Below, piece by piece: positions 1-12,082 of a DNA stretch of 64,000 nucleotides. A program made the position numbers and the translations under genes. The stretch is taken from contig NC_081406.1 in the NCBI RefSeq assembly GCF_030272615.1, positions 190,397,891 to 190,461,890 of the forward strand, in the 5' to 3' direction. How positions within the stretch are numbered: position 1 is the first letter of the stretch; every line of letters begins with the position of its first letter. The DNA comes from Cryptomeria japonica. Taxonomy: Eukaryota > Streptophyta > Pinopsida > Cupressales > Cupressaceae. Under the pieces are notes generated by a model. It was not told where the DNA came from. It worked only from the letters and a program-made list of their open reading frames with translations, and ran no database searches.

Positions 1-90
1 TCTGCCGGAATCGAACCAGCGACCTAAGGATTTCTAAGGGATTTATTGTCCCACTACAGTCCTCCGCTCTACCAACTGAGCTAAGATCGG
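1..90 (-). tRNA. tRNA-Tyr (GUA), intron-containing, 3' end cut by window edge
   Basis: Read on the minus strand this is a plant nuclear tRNA-Tyr. The 5' acceptor strand CCGATCT starts at 90, followed by the D arm TAGCTCAGTTGGTAGAGC, the anticodon GTA at 57-55, and the T arm GGTTCGATTCC. A 22-base intron (53-32) sits one base after the anticodon, the standard position; most plant tRNA-Tyr genes have an intron there. The last bases of the 3' acceptor strand (pairing with CCGATCT) lie outside the window: it stops after AGA. Stems pair correctly, so it may be functional. Confidence 0.95.
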
Positions 91-180
91 CTTGTGCTTT
101 TTCGACTATTAAAAGTAAATTTCATTTAACAGTTTTCAAAAATTTCAAAAACCCGTCTATCATTAAATATTTTTCTTGCA

Positions 181-264
181 TGTCAGAAGTGGGGTTTGAA
201 CCCACGCCCTCGTTAGAGGACCAGAACTTGAGTCTGGCGCCTTGGACCACTCGGCCATCCTGAC
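181..264 (-). tRNA. tRNA-Leu (CAA)
   Basis: An 84-base class II tRNA on the minus strand. It begins GTCAGGATGGCCGAGTGG at 264, has the anticodon stem CCAGA/TCTGG around the loop CTCAAGT (anticodon CAA at 230-228), a long variable arm, the T arm GTGGGTTCAAACCCCAC, and ends in the discriminator A at 181. No intron. The acceptor pairs GTCAGGA/TTCTGAC with one wobble position. It lies 90 bases from the tRNA-Tyr in the same orientation. Confidence 0.96.
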
Positions 265-545
265 TTATCTGTAAATTATGGTTTTTACTTATGTTTTTAT
301 TTTTTAATGTTGTAAGGAAAATATAATATTTGGAATCTACATATTAAAAGACATCCAGTATGAAGTTTTTTTTTAATAAGTTTTTTTTTAATTATTTTTG
401 AGGATTATAAAGATAATAATGTATTATTAAAAAATGAATGATAAATTGATCGATTTGATCTTTTTCCAAGAAATAAAATTATCTATAATAATGATTGAAT
501 TATTCATAAAATATTATAAAGGTTGGTCGAGAAGATTCATTGATG
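265..545. other. AT-rich spacer, nothing recognised
   Basis: Highly A/T-rich sequence with T and A runs upstream of the tRNA pair. I see no coding or repeat structure. Confidence 0.6.
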
Positions 546-3500
546 TTGAGGGTGCATCATGTGGAATAGGGCTCATGTGCTAGCCCAAAAAGATTAGAAT
601 CAATCTCCTAAACTCAAATATAAATTGGATGGTGGCTAAGGTAAGAAGTTTGACTTCAAATTTCGACTTTATCACCTTTAAAACTTATATCCCTACCAAA
701 ACAAAGGAAAATAAAAGGGTATGGAAAAAAACTAAGCCTTGAATTTTATTCGATTGTCAATAAATTTATTATCGGGGGGTTTGAACGTAATTATTGATCT
801 CAACAAAAAGGCAAGTGGAATTGGTTGAATTTCATGGGCCCAGAAGTATTTCTCCTCCTTTGTGAATGATGATGGTCTTATTGATTCTATCCCAATCAAT
901 GGGAATTTTACATGGATTAATCAACGAAGTGGCTTCATGAACATAACAGAGTGTATTGACTGTTTCTTTCTTTTAAATAAATGGTTAAATTGGTTGATTA
1001 TGTCGATGACACAAATCATACTCATTCTAATATTGGATAATTTCCCTGTGGATCGCCACATCATGAAGGAACAATTCGAGCCTAAGTCACAATTCTATTA
1101 TGAAAAGATGTGGTTAAGACACTAAGATCTAGTCCATCTTTTGCAAAAGTGGTGGGAGGACCCTATTGATGATGATGAAACTAGAATGTTCACCTTCCAT
1201 AGGAATTATAAAGGATCAAAGAGATTTTGAAAAAATGAAACAAAGAAGTACATGCACAAACATTTTTTAATGAAAATTTTAAGATCAAAGACAAATTGGA
1301 GACACTTAGTGAGGCGGTGTTGTGTAATGGAATGACTCGATATTAATATATTAAAAAAAGAACTTATGGTAGAATATGAGAAGGTACTAGTGAGGAAGGA
1401 ATGTTATTAGAAATCTAAGTCTCTAGAAGTTTGGTTGGCTGAGGGGAACCAAAACACTAAATTCTTCTACAATGCCACAAAGTTGAGACAATGTCAAAAC
1501 ATGACACTACAAATTCAACACATCAATGAAAGTACCACTAGTGACATCTCAAAATTCCAAACATGGGTTATTTTTTTCAAGAACCTATTGAGGGGGGTGT
1601 TGTGACTTAGAAGTCTTGCATCATGGATTTTTGGATTGCATTCCATAATTGATAACATATGTTAATAATTATTTTTTTATTGGACCTATTTCCTTAGAAG
1701 AGGTTAAGAATGCCACTTTCCAACCACATCCAAATAAAGTGCCAAGCCTAGAAGATTTCTAGCTTTATTTTTTTAAACATTTTTGAAATTTATGGGAAAG
1801 GATATTTGGTTGATGGTGGAAGAATCTAGGAAAAATATGAAAATCATCAAGGATTTGATCAACACCAATATAACACTCATACCTAAGAAAGTCAATTTCT
1901 CTTATTTTTTTGAATTTTAGGCCAAACTCTCCTTGCAACACTATTTATAAAATGATCTTAAAGGTCATGGAAAATAGATTAAAGAAGATTTTCCCTAAAC
2001 TCATCTCCTAGAAGCAAAGTGACTTTGTTCCTAAAAGAAACATTTGAAATGGCATTACCATTGTTTGTAAAGTACTAGATGTTGCAAATGTGAAGTTGAT
2101 GATATGTCAATGATGTCAATGTACTGATTCTATGTTTCAGTGCTTGGTTTTTGCTCCACATTTTTGATATATTGTAGAGCTATTCAAGATGTGTTGGTAT
2201 GCCATTGGATATTTCCTTGAGATGCTATTCTTGTTTTTTGGTGATCTAGAAGACGTGCTCTGGAAGTCTATTCAGTGTTGGTGATTGTTTCTAGCAGAGT
2301 TTGTAGAGCTCCGTGTTTCTTCATATTTTCCACTCTGTTGATGAGATTTCAGATTTATGTTATTCATGTCTTTAACTTTGATATTTTGATTTGAAATGTG
2401 ATAATGAGCTTTGGAGTCGTGGTTGTTGATATGTTCATTCCAAGTCTGGTTGACCTTGAATGATTTTGTTTTTGCTCCGACATTTGTGGTCTATGGGTAA
2501 CGTGTTGTTTTGAGCGATGTTAGGCATTATGGTGTAGTTCACTTTTCATTCCTTTTCCACCGCATGAATGTTTAGTGCAGACCTATTTCAAATTGTGTTT
2601 TGGTAAATTATTTTTTGGCCGACCTAGATAGATTCTTAATTAAGAGATCAATACAAATTGAGGATGATTGTAATGAAAAATATGTAAGAAGTGGATTGAA
2701 AATGAAGATCTATTTCTGCAAATGTATGTGAGGTTGTGAAGTTGTGGTTGAGTAGTGAGATTGTGTATTGTTGCTGTTTGGTATCAAAGGTAATGAGCCA
2801 AAGGTTTCTTCCAACATTGCAGCATTGTGGCAATTGTGCTTCACTAGTCCAAATTCTTTCTATTTCTTTCTTCTTCTTCTTCTAGGAAGTGAGCCCTTCT
2901 TTTCTGGCAATTGTAGCCAAGCAATGAGCCCACCTATAGTGAGCATTTTGGCAGTGAGCCATCCTTTGTAAAAATTACCTTAGTTGGTGTCACCCTAATA
3001 GATTTTTCATAATTGAGAATGAGCATTCTTCATGGTTTTTCCCTCCTTGGATTTTCCACGTATATCTAGTGTTCTTGTGTATGTGTGTGCTCTTTCATGT
3101 TTACATCTATTTATGGTTAAGTTATTAGAAGTTTGTTTACCGAATTTATTTCTGTGGATTAAGTAAAAGATAATAATTTGTACAACTAATTCATCCCCCC
3201 TCTTAGTTGTTCGAGATATTCAACACTAGACTCAATTCAAAACGATAATTTGAAAAGTATGCTTTTGAATTTGGATATCAACAAGGCTTGTGATAGAGTA
3301 ATATGGAGGTTTCTCATTGAAATTATGGATAAGTTTGAATCTAGGAAAAAAATGGCTCGATTGGGTTTTGGTTGCATATCCTCTCCCAAAAAATTTCTGA
3401 TCATCAACATGGCTCCTTGTAGTTTTTTTGAGGGTGTCAGAGGGCTTAGAAAAGATGATCGTTTATCCCATTTCCTATTTTTCTTCATGGATGATGCTCT

Positions 3501-3935
3501 AAGCAAGAATATCTTTGATGTGAGATTGAAGGGACATGGCAAGACATAAGTGTGATTCTTGATTTTTTAATCTTCACATATCAGTTCTTTGCAAATGATA
3601 CTCTTCTCTATGGGTCCACAATATTTCATGAAGTAGAGATCCTCAGTAGTATCTATAAGATTATTCGGTGGCATTGAGACATGTTATAAATGGGGCTAAG
3701 TAATTTTTTTTCTTTTTTAATACCTTAAAGATTATGCAACACAAAATCATCCCTCTTTTTGATTTTGGGTTGGAACAACTTCCATCTAACTACCTAGGTA
3801 TCCCTTATTCAATGGTGAAATGAAAAATGATTTATAGAGTGAAACCATAAGGAAATGCATGATAAAGTTGGATAGTTGGAAGAGGCAATGGTAATGCTAG
3901 CATGAAGAATCACAATGCTCAAATAAATAATAATT
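546..3935 (+). mobile_element. decayed LINE (non-LTR retrotransposon), endonuclease and reverse transcriptase remnants
   Basis: Plus-strand remnant of a plant L1-type LINE ORF2. Around 620-1125 it reads as the C-terminal half of an EEP endonuclease: an NVIIDLNKK stretch where the family has DFNVI, then NGNFTWINQRSG followed by a motif like AERLDRFL. Around 1430-1560 comes the pre-RT motif EGNQNTKFFYNATK. RT motifs follow at 1910-2040 (FRPNSPCNTIYKMILKVMENRLK) and, after the inserted solo LTR, at 3250-3560 (LLNLDINKACDRVIWRFL, then RGLRKDDRLSHFLF). At about 3590 the active-site box reads FANDTLL instead of F/YADD, so a catalytic Asp is lost. Many stops and frameshifts; no intact product. The 5' end and 3' tail are not defined; the sequence is lost at the duplicated block starting at 3936. 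Confidence 0.85.
2080..3225 (+). mobile_element. solo LTR (Copia-type), 1146 bp, inserted in the LINE
   Basis: Starts TGTTGCAAATG and ends ATATTCAACA (TG...CA, with TGTTG/CAACA inverted ends), flanked by the 5 bp target duplication CTAGA (2075-2079 and 3226-3230). It splits the LINE RT coding sequence, which continues on both sides. Near the 3' end it has the signature GGTTTTTCCC...TTTTCCACG (3034-3060) and a C-rich ATTCATCCCCCCTCTTAGT run, also seen in the other LTRs of this window. No internal domain remains, so it is a recombined solo LTR. Confidence 0.9.
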
Positions 3936-4309
3936 TGTGGCTTAGGGGGATGGGTCCTTTATTCTAGGACCTAAATCAAATAAATATTTTTGATTTCATT
4001 TTTAGTCTATAGCATGAGAGAGGATAGACTTTGAGAGTCACCACAACACCAGGAGATGTAGAGCACTTTGGCGAGAGTGGAGATGACTAGACTCATACGA
4101 TACATTTTAGTTAGTTCTAATTTTATAATTTAAATAAAAAAGTGAATTAAAGATTTTAAATCATTTTAAATAGTTTTAAAAAATTGATTTCAAGTTCATT
4201 TTTGTCCTACAAAGCAATTCTCTTCATCTTGGTTCGTGTGGATTGAAGAGGAGTCTGGATTTTAGGGAGTCCTCTTGATTTTAGGGGCTAGATATAGATT
4301 TAGTACATG

Positions 4310-4381
<72 letters not shown>

Positions 4382-4582
4382 GTATGTATCTATATATATA
4401 TATGTATATATCTATATATATATATATACATATATATATATAGATACATACATACATATATATATATATATGTATGTATGTATATATATATGTATGTATG
4501 TATATATATATATGTATGTATATATATATGAGTATCTATATATGTATGTATATGTATATATATGTATATGTATATGTATATG
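3936..4582. repeat. duplicated block, copy 1 (partner at 11426-12122)
   Basis: From TGTGGCTTAGGGGG onward this block matches 11426 with a constant offset of 7490 through about 375 bases, with no difference that I can see by eye. It then runs into a TA/TATG/TATC microsatellite (4313-4582) that matches in arrangement but differs in length. The first bases resemble the CTTAAGGGG repeat family of the giant transposon, so copy 2, which sits in that context, is more likely the source. Confidence 0.9.
4313..4582. repeat. (TA)n/(TATG)n microsatellite
   Basis: About 270 bases of TA repeats interrupted by TGTA and TCTA units. It is open in several frames (Tyr-Ile and Val-Cys-Met-Tyr strings) but carries no gene. 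Confidence 0.95.
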
Positions 4583-5754
4583 TGGTATGTAGACATGGAG
4601 CTAGATCTGGTATGTAGACATGGAGCTAGATCTGGAGTAAGGAAACAAAGAGGAACCTATGTTTTAAAATTTGGCCCAAAAGTACAAGACAAGGTGGCTT
4701 GGAGTAATCCTATCTTCTAGTTGTCAGATGTGGACAAACAAGAAACTTTTAGAATTAGAATGTCACTCATAATATTCTCCCAAAAATTTATCAAAAAATC
4801 ATTAGATAGGGTGGTGTGGGGCGACCTTGTCCTCCACTTTTCACGTTTGCAAAAGTCAAACTTGATTGTCATCATCTCCTATGCCAAAATATGCATTTGT
4901 AGCTTTTGGATCCATCACCTACACATAAAAAGAGGGTATAAGGTGTTTGATAGGGGTTTACCTAGGTCAAACCCCCAAGTTTGAAATTAACCCTTGAATT
5001 GAAATAAAATTGAACTTGAAATGGAATTGAAATGAAATGGAAAGCTTGCCTTTGAGGGAAAGGCTAGATCTAAATTGAAATGAAATGGAAAGCTTACCTT
5101 TGAGGGCAAGACTAGATCTAAATTGAAATGCCTAAATTGGAACTTGATACCTTGATGAATCTTGCTTTGAAGTCTTCATTCCAAGGTTGATGTTGTCATG
5201 TGGTATGTCTTCATAGTGTCATAATCATGGAAGCCATCATGAATGCTTGAAATATGAACTCGACTTCTCCTTCACTGCCTTGAATATGCTTGATTTCTTG
5301 CTCACTTGAATCTTGGAATTGATCTTGTAAAATTATAATTGACATGATCAGATGAGGGGGAAAGGATTGATTTTATACCTAACCCACACCAAACATGTTT
5401 GAAATTTTAAAGTGGGTTGGCATGAAGAAAGTTTTATCCCTCCAAAATATGACCGTTGATGGGTCCAAATTTGGGCCCCTTTTGGAAGGACAAGGGTGCC
5501 TAGGGAATCCATAACCAAGGAAAAGGGCACCCAGGGTATCCTTGTTCAAGGAAAAGGGTGCCCAGGGTGTCCTTGTCTTGCCCATCAGGGCTGGAATTTG
5601 GCCAGAGTCCCAATATGGTGCTAAAAATGCTGATTTTAGGGTTGTGTGAGTAGAATCAAAACAAGATCAAGGCACAAAAGGTTGTAATGTTAAAATGAGG
5701 CCTAGGTGAGGGAGATATTATATACAGATACAATATACAACACTACAGATCCAA
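4583..5754. other. non-coding stretch with short tandem repeats
   Basis: Holds two copies of a 25 bp unit (from 4584 and 4609, GGTATGTAGACATGGAGCTA...), two copies of a 48 bp unit (5025-5072, 5073-5120), and a degenerate repeat around 5460-5580 in which AAAGGGTGCCCAGGGTGTCC variants recur three times. The composition suggests decayed LTR sequence, but I could not define ends. No gene recognised. Confidence 0.5.
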
Positions 5755-6894
5755 AAGCTCAAAACTGCATCTTTGTAGGATATTAGGAGAATATAAAAGG
5801 TTATAAGCTTTGGAATCCTCTATCCCATAAAATGATTTTTTCTAAAGATGTGAAATTTCCAAGGAATTTAGAACCAACTCAAGTGAAGAAAAACCAAATA
5901 AAAAGTTAAAAAAAGTGCTTTTTGAAACTAAGTAGGAAGATGCACATGTGGAAGAACAAAGAGATGGACACGATGGAGAAAAAGAAGGGAGTTCAAGTGA
6001 AATTTTTGAAGATTTAGTTGTGATAGAAGTTGAAAATAATAAAGAAGAAATGAGGAAGAACCTCTTACTCCACCTTTGAAAAGGTCGACAAGACAACATA
6101 ATCCATTTGGTAGGTATAACCAACTAGATTTCCATTGTAAGTTTTTTTTATTAAGTATTGACGATGAACCTAGATCTTACAGGGAAGCACTCTCTTCCGA
6201 GGAAAGTGAGTCTTGGATGCAAGTCATGTAGGAGGAGATGCCAACTTTGGATAGTTGTGACACTTGGGATCTTGTTAGTTTGCCCAAAGGAAGAAATCCC
6301 ATTGGATGCAAGTGGGTATTTATGAAGAAATTTGGAGTAAATGGTTAGTTAGAGAGGTACAAGGCCAGATTGGTAGCCAAGGGCCACTTCTAGAGAAAGG
6401 GAGTTGATTTTTGTGAAATATTCTCCCCTATTGCTAAGATGACTTCTATTAGATTCCTATTGTCTATTGTTGTTTCTTGTGATTTTGAGATAGAGAAAAT
6501 GGATGTTAAAACTGCTTTCTTGCATGGGGATCTTGAAGAAGGTATTTATATAGCTTGTTGGTTTTGTTGTGAAAGGAAAAGAGAACTTGGTTTGTAGGTT
6601 AAAAAAATCATTTTATGGTTTGAAGTAGTTACCCAAGATGTGGTACCATAAATTTGATGCATTTGTGTTAAAGTTGGGTTATGTCAGAAGGAAAGATGAT
6701 CATTGTGTTTGTATTACAGTTATTGATGATTAGTTATTAATTATTGTCTTGTATGTTGATGACATTTTGTTTATTGGTAATAGCAAGGCAATGATTAGAG
6801 AGCTCAAAACTAAGCTTTCTGGCACATTTGATATGAAGGATTTGGGGGGTGCTAGATATATTCTTGGGATGGAAATCAACAAGGATTTAGTTCA
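5755..6894 (+). pseudogene. Copia pol, left half: integrase C-terminus and reverse transcriptase, disrupted
   Basis: Plus-strand Copia polyprotein remnant. It opens with the integrase C-terminal motif CIFVGY..NIKGYKLW..., passes through an acidic linker (TPPLKRSTRQHNPFGRY), and enters the RT: SYREALSSEESESWMQVM.EEM, NPIGCKWVF, ERYKARLVAKG, DVKTAFLHGDLEE, then (after frameshifts near 6540-6660) LYVDDILFIGNSKAM with the YVDD active site, and the RT end MKDLGGARYILGMEINKDLV. Several TAG stops and frameshifts. The reading frame is cut at 6890-6894 by the giant insertion; the continuation starts at 58406. Confidence 0.92.
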
Positions 6895-6922
6895 CGGTAA
6901 GAGCAAGAAGTTGAGTCCACTT
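6895..6922 (+). repeat. left terminal inverted repeat of the giant transposon
   Basis: CGGTAAGAG followed by CAAGAAGTTGAGTCCACTT; the last 19 bases are a perfect inverted match to 58374-58392. Beyond it AGAGTAGAAGT (6923-6933) aligns with AGAGTGGAAGT on the other side after a 9-base gap. Confidence 0.88.
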
Positions 6923-7017
6923 AGAGTAGAAGTTTTACACTTATAAAAAAATTGCAAATCACACGGTGTACATGGAAAACAAATCAGAATCATGTAGGCT
7001 ATGAGACATTGAACCTA

Positions 7018-7160
7018 AAATTTTGAAATGGGATCCCATTTTAAAATGAAACTGGATCCCATTTTCAACAAATCGAGATCTCATTTCTAAAAATTAATTA
7101 ATTTAAAAAAAAATGGGGATCCAACTCATTTTACCTAAATGGGTACCCAATCTGAAGAGC
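7018..7160. repeat. left subterminal region rich in GATC palindromes
   Basis: Contains GGGATCCC, several GGATCC and the GAGATCTC palindrome within AAATCGAGATCTCATTT. The same motifs (AAATCGAGATCTCGATTT, GGGATCCTG, AAACGAGATC) recur at 57425-57560 near the other end. Paired subterminal arrays are typical of transposase-binding regions in plant DNA transposons; that role here is inferred. Confidence 0.6.
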
Positions 7161-7556
7161 TTTCAACTACCTTTGAGGCCCTCCAGGTAGACTCTTTTTC
7201 CCTTTTTTTCATGTTTTACTTCTTATGTATTTTTTTCAATTTATAAATGAAAAAATATTGTTTTATTTAGCTTTTAAAATAAATAAATAAAGTTTAGGTT
7301 TTAATAATAAAGCAATTTAGAGTTTTACATTTAGTCATGTTTTTAAATTTATGTAATTTATATTTTTTTGTAAAATACTTTGTTTTGCATAATCAATGAA
7401 AATGGAAAAAAAATAAAATAAAATAAAAACAAAAAAGAAAAGAAAATAAGAACGAAAACAAAAACAAAAATGAAAACGAAAAAAAAAAAAAAAAAGAAAA
7501 TGAAAATGAAAAAAAAAAATGTAAACAAAAACGAAATTCAAACCCAAACCTCTAAG
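7161..7556. other. A/T-rich low-complexity spacer
   Basis: Runs of T then long A-rich stretches (AAAACAAAAACAAAAATGAAAACG-type). No gene seen. Confidence 0.7.
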
Positions 7557-8640
7557 GTATACAAATTATCACATGAACCCTTGAGATATTAATTATCACA
7601 TGACCCCTTACTTTTAATGTATTTTTACTTGTCATCTAGGATCTCATTAGGACCTCTAGTCAAAATAGGACCCCTTAAGACATTAATTATCACACACGAT
7701 CATCCCTTAAACCATTCATTATCACACATGACCCCTCAAGACATGTTAAATTTTATCACACGGCCCCTTATACTTTCAATGTACACATATACTTGACATT
7801 CAAGATCTTAGGAAGGTCTCTCTAAGCTGAAATAGGACACCTTAAGACATCCTCAATCACATGACCCCATATATATACTTTCAATGTTTACTTGAATCAA
7901 CATTTAGTATTAGGACCTCTTGTTGAAATATAATCCACACTTAAGACATTAATTAAATCACACACATGTGTGAAACCTTGAGACATTCATTATCACATTC
8001 AACCCCTTAAGACATTCATTCAAATCATGTATGACCCCTTATGTACTTTCAATGTATGCATCTAATGTATTCAAGATCTCATTAGGACCTCTAGCTAATC
8101 ATTTGTAGGTCCCCTTAATACATTAATTATCACATTACCCCAAGTTAAAAAATTCATTATCACACATGACCTTGGCTTAAGACATAATTAATTAGATCAC
8201 ATGACCCCTTAAGACATTCATTAAATCACATGGTCCCCCTTAAGGCATTAATTATGACATGGTCCCCCTTATACTTTTGAAATTTGCACCTAACATTTAG
8301 GATCTCATTAGAACCTCTAGCTGATTTATATGACCCCTTAAATATACTTTCAATGTGCATGTATCTGACATTTATGATCTTTCTAGGATCTCTAGCTAAA
8401 ATAAGACCCCTTAAGACATTAATTATGACATGACCCCAAGTATTCTTTCAATGCATGTACTTGACATTCAGGATATTTTAGGACCCAGGCTTAATAAGAC
8501 ATCATCAATCACATGACCCCTTAAAATAATTTCAATGTATATGTATACTTGATGCATTCAAGATCTCATTAGGACCTCTCTACCAAAATAGGACCCCTTA
8601 AATTTGACATATTTAATCACATGTGACCCCTTAAGACATC
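7557..8640. repeat. degenerate array with CCCCTTAAGACATTAATTATCACA units
   Basis: Two sub-motifs alternate over about 1.1 kb: GACCCCTTAAGACATTAATTATCACATG and a second built on ATACTTTCAATGTATACTTGACATTCAAGATCTCATTAGGACCTCT. They form an irregular repeat of roughly 150-200 bp with about seven occurrences. The core CCCCTTAAG is the reverse complement of the CTTAAGGGG core in the arrays at 14.5, 26.0, 40.3 and 47.4 kb, so the left array points the opposite way from those further in. Confidence 0.8.
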
Positions 8641-9110
8641 AAGAATATACATGCATTTATTTTTTAATTTATAGTACATGTGTACATACATTATTTAAAA
8701 AAAAAGATGATCTAGAGATTTAAATTATGAATGTTATTGAAAATACATATGTGTACATGCATGCTTGAAAGTTTCAAATGATACATCATACATGTGTGTA
8801 ACATAGTTTGATTTATATCTCTAGAGTTAGATTGTGATTTCTTTCTTGATATGTATGTGTACACATATATAAGATTTAATGTAAATGTGTCACGTACATA
8901 GTTTGATAATTTATCTAGTTAGATGTACACGTGTAATTTTTCTTTCCATATGTAAGTATGTAGATATATGTGTGTACACATGATCTGTGATTTAATATAA
9001 TACACATGTATGTGGACCTAGATTTTTAATTTTATGTTTTATTTAATAATTTAAATTATATATATAGATTCATTTAAAATGTTAAATTTTTAACTTCTTT
9101 TTTCAAGTTT
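8641..9110. other. AT/TG-rich spacer
   Basis: ACATGTGTACATACAT-type alternating sequence and T-rich tracts upstream of the plus-strand gene. A short A/T element TATATATAGATTC (9057-9070) could serve as a TATA box for the gene starting at 9158; this is weak. Confidence 0.4.
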
Positions 9111-9157
9111 GTGTATATATGCAGAGCTCTTTCCCACCTTAGGGACACATACACATC

Positions 9158-11192
9158 ATGGATGAATTTGACATCGATGAGTTGCTTAATCCACCACCTC
9201 CACCCCCTCCAGATGACCTATTCAACACCCTCCACCTCCACCCCAGGCTCAATCTCCACCCCTTGGATCCAACGAGGCTCAATATTGATCTAGGATTAAT
9301 GAGAATGTTGGATCCATTCAACAAAGAGTTAATGAAATCTTACATGCACCATACATGTCCTCCCATACAGTGCGTTTTGCATCGAAGATACAAAACATTA
9401 TTGATTCAGTTAGGGCCATCGGTGTAGAACTAGATTCACATAATTTATGGAGGGAGGATAGATGATAGTTATGTTTTGATGGTCTCTCCTATAGGGATAT
9501 TTTAGACCTAAAAATAACGAAAGACCACTTATCTCCATATTTTGTCAATCTCATCACAAATGAACAAATTTCTTCAAACAAAGCACACAAATCCATGAGG
9601 TGTTGTGTACATCAGGAGATGGCATATCATTTTTGGGAGTGATAGTGGATGGTATTTGACCAACCACCACACGCTAACTTAGAGTGCCCCCTTTTCTTTT
9701 TGAGGAAATTATATGCAGACTTTTTCTAGGTTTAAAACCTAATTATTTTGATATGAGATCATTCTAGGGTGCTGGTGGTGGCATGCCACAATAGAGGTTG
9801 GGGGCACGTGTTGACCCAATTGACCTATCCCTCATTAGCCTATCGTGGATCCCCCTTCTGCTATTGTTCCTATTCCTATTCTTTAACATTTCGTGATATT
9901 GATATTGGGCATATTGACTGCGCTCACTGGTAACCTTACTGAGTAGATAGCTGATATGGAAAATGGCCCTAATGATGGAGGAGCATTAGGAGGAGATGGT
10001 GACATTACATCCATTCCTTGCACATCGGTACCCCATTTTTGTACAAGCTATAATCAATTATTTTATGGCCCTGGTGATCTAGGTGCATCCACTTTAGGTG
10101 CAAATGGAACATCTGATCATGATAATATTAGTGCATATGTTGATTTTCTATGTGTTGACGATCATCCAATGGATCACCATGATAGACAGGTACATACATA
10201 TAAATCAAATAAAAGTTATAGTTAATAACTTCATATAAATTAAATATAAATCATTTAAAATAAAAGTTATTTAATAACTTCATACATGCAAATTGTATCT
10301 CTAGGCCATGGGTGGGGGCACATCGATTTCATCTTTTGATCGATTTAGTCTACTATCAGAACCTCTAAATCTCGACACGCCTTTTGAGGTATATTTAATT
10401 CATTTAATTTTTTAAATTAAATGATTGATTTTAAGCTGTAACTTTTGTTGTTCATCACACTTGATAAAATTTTAAATATATTAATGTTGGTACATGTTGA
10501 GGGAGTGACATTGACCTCCACATTGGATCATCCACCTACAGTTTTAGCGAGTGCATCTCCACCATTAGTTGTTGCAAATGACCATGGAATTAATGTATGT
10601 TGACCAATTTTGTATTTATAAATTTAAAGTTATATATAACATGTTTACATGCATCTAACTTAAACTTCAAAATTAAATTTTGTAGGTGGACATGACTATG
10701 TGGATGGTTCTTTCACACCCATATGGTCATCTTAGTCAATTTATGGAGACATTATTTACATTTCAGGTGAACAATTTTACTTATAAATAATGTGTAGACA
10801 CAAACACAAACATAGACACAGACACAGACACATACATAGACACAAACACAAACACATACACAAACACAAACACAAACACAGACACAAACACAAACATAGA
10901 CACAAACACGGACAAAGACACAAACCTAGACATAGACACAAACATAGACACAAACACAAACACAGACACAGACACAGACACAGACATAGACACATACAAA
11001 AACACACACACACATGAATTTGAAATTACCATATAGACATTTTGAATGGATCAATATCAATTTACAATAGACTCGATGTATGTTCTCTTTTTGACCTCGT
11101 AGGACCTTGTTAATACCACTTTTGCTCCTGATATAGCCACTCAGGCCATGTCTCAAGAAGAGCAACAACCTACGACATTTATTAATTTTTGA
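9158..11192 (+). pseudogene. plus-strand multi-exon gene of the giant transposon, function unknown
   Basis: First exon region from ATG 9158 (MDEFDIDELLNPPPPPPPDD), shifting frame near 9230 into a segment with PPPPPQAQSPPLGSNEAQY and VGSIQQRVNEIL, then broken by stops. A later segment (about 9940-10189) is Gly/Asp-rich (NGPNDGGALGGDGD) and ends at CAG|GTACAT. Four compact exons follow, each bounded by AG and GT and all multiples of three (phase 0): 10305-10388, 10502-10594, 10686-10766, and 11103-11192 ending in TGA. They encode Ser/Thr/Pro-rich, acidic sequence (SSFDRFSLLSEPLNLDTPFE; TLDHPPTVLASASPPLVV). No domain recognised. A possible further exon is at 11291-11373 in another phase. It lies opposite the minus-strand transposase-like gene, so it may be the element's second (accessory) gene. 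The splice sites and preserved frames support a real gene; the function is unknown. Confidence 0.6.
10790..11015. repeat. CACAAA/CACAGA minisatellite in an intron
   Basis: About 225 bases of ACACAAACACAAACACAGAC-type 6 bp variants between the exons ending at 10766 and starting at 11103. Open in several frames on both strands because of its composition, not because it is coding. Confidence 0.9.
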
Positions 11193-11425
11193 TTATATAT
11201 ATAAGTAATTATATTTACTCATTTATCGAAATGTTCATAAATTCGAACCTATAATTTATATTTAATTTACTTAATTTATTGATCTACAAGCTGAGACAGG
11301 TACGACCATGGTCATGACACCTACACATACTGATGCAGAGCACTTGAATGTGTGAGGAGGAGATGATTAGGTATGCTATATTTGTATATGATTTTACAAA
11401 TTTTAAAGCTCACCTAATTAGGACA
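11193..11425. other. AT-rich 3' region with a possible extra exon
   Basis: After the TGA at 11190-11192 comes AT-rich sequence, then 11291-11373 with an AG before it and GTATGC after it. It encodes a Thr-rich stretch (TGTTMVMTPTHTDAEHLNV) with an internal TGA. Its phase does not match the upstream exons, so membership is uncertain. Confidence 0.3.
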
Positions 11426-11799
11426 TGTGGCTTAGGGGGATGGGTCCTTTATTCTAGGACCTAAATCAAATAAATATTTTTGATTTCATTTTTAGTCTAT
11501 AGCATGAGAGAGGATAGACTTTGAGAGTCACCACAACACCAGGAGATGTAGAGCACTTTGGCGAGAGTGGAGATGACTAGACTCATACGATACATTTTAG
11601 TTAGTTCTAATTTTATAATTTAAATAAAAAAGTGAATTAAAGATTTTAAATCATTTTAAATAGTTTTAAAAAATTGATTTCAAGTTCATTTTTGTCCTAC
11701 AAAGCAATTCTCTTCATCTTGGTTCGTGTGGATTGAAGAGGAGTCTGGATTTTAGGGAGTCCTCTTGATTTTAGGGGCTAGATATAGATTTAGTACATG

Positions 11800-11861
<62 letters not shown>

Positions 11862-11917
11862 CTATATATATATATGTATATATCTATATATATATATACA
11901 TATATATATATAGATAC

Positions 11918-11961
<44 letters not shown>

Positions 11962-12082
11962 ATATATATGTATGTATGTATATATATATATGTATGTATA
12001 TATATATGAGTATCTATATATGTATGTATATGTATATGTATATGTATATATATGTATATGTATATGTATATGTATATACATA

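Noticed and set aside
3936-4582. Duplicated block as a Helitron or MITE
   Set aside because: No TC/CTRR ends, terminal inverted repeats or target duplications seen at the 3936 copy.
4275-4596. Open frames of Tyr-Ile and Val-Cys-Met-Tyr repeats
   Set aside because: Translation of a TA/TATG microsatellite; open in several frames on both strands.
10777-11032. His-Lys-rich (+) and Cys-Leu or Val-Phe-Ser-rich (-) open frames
   Set aside because: By-product of the CACAAA/CACAGA intron minisatellite.
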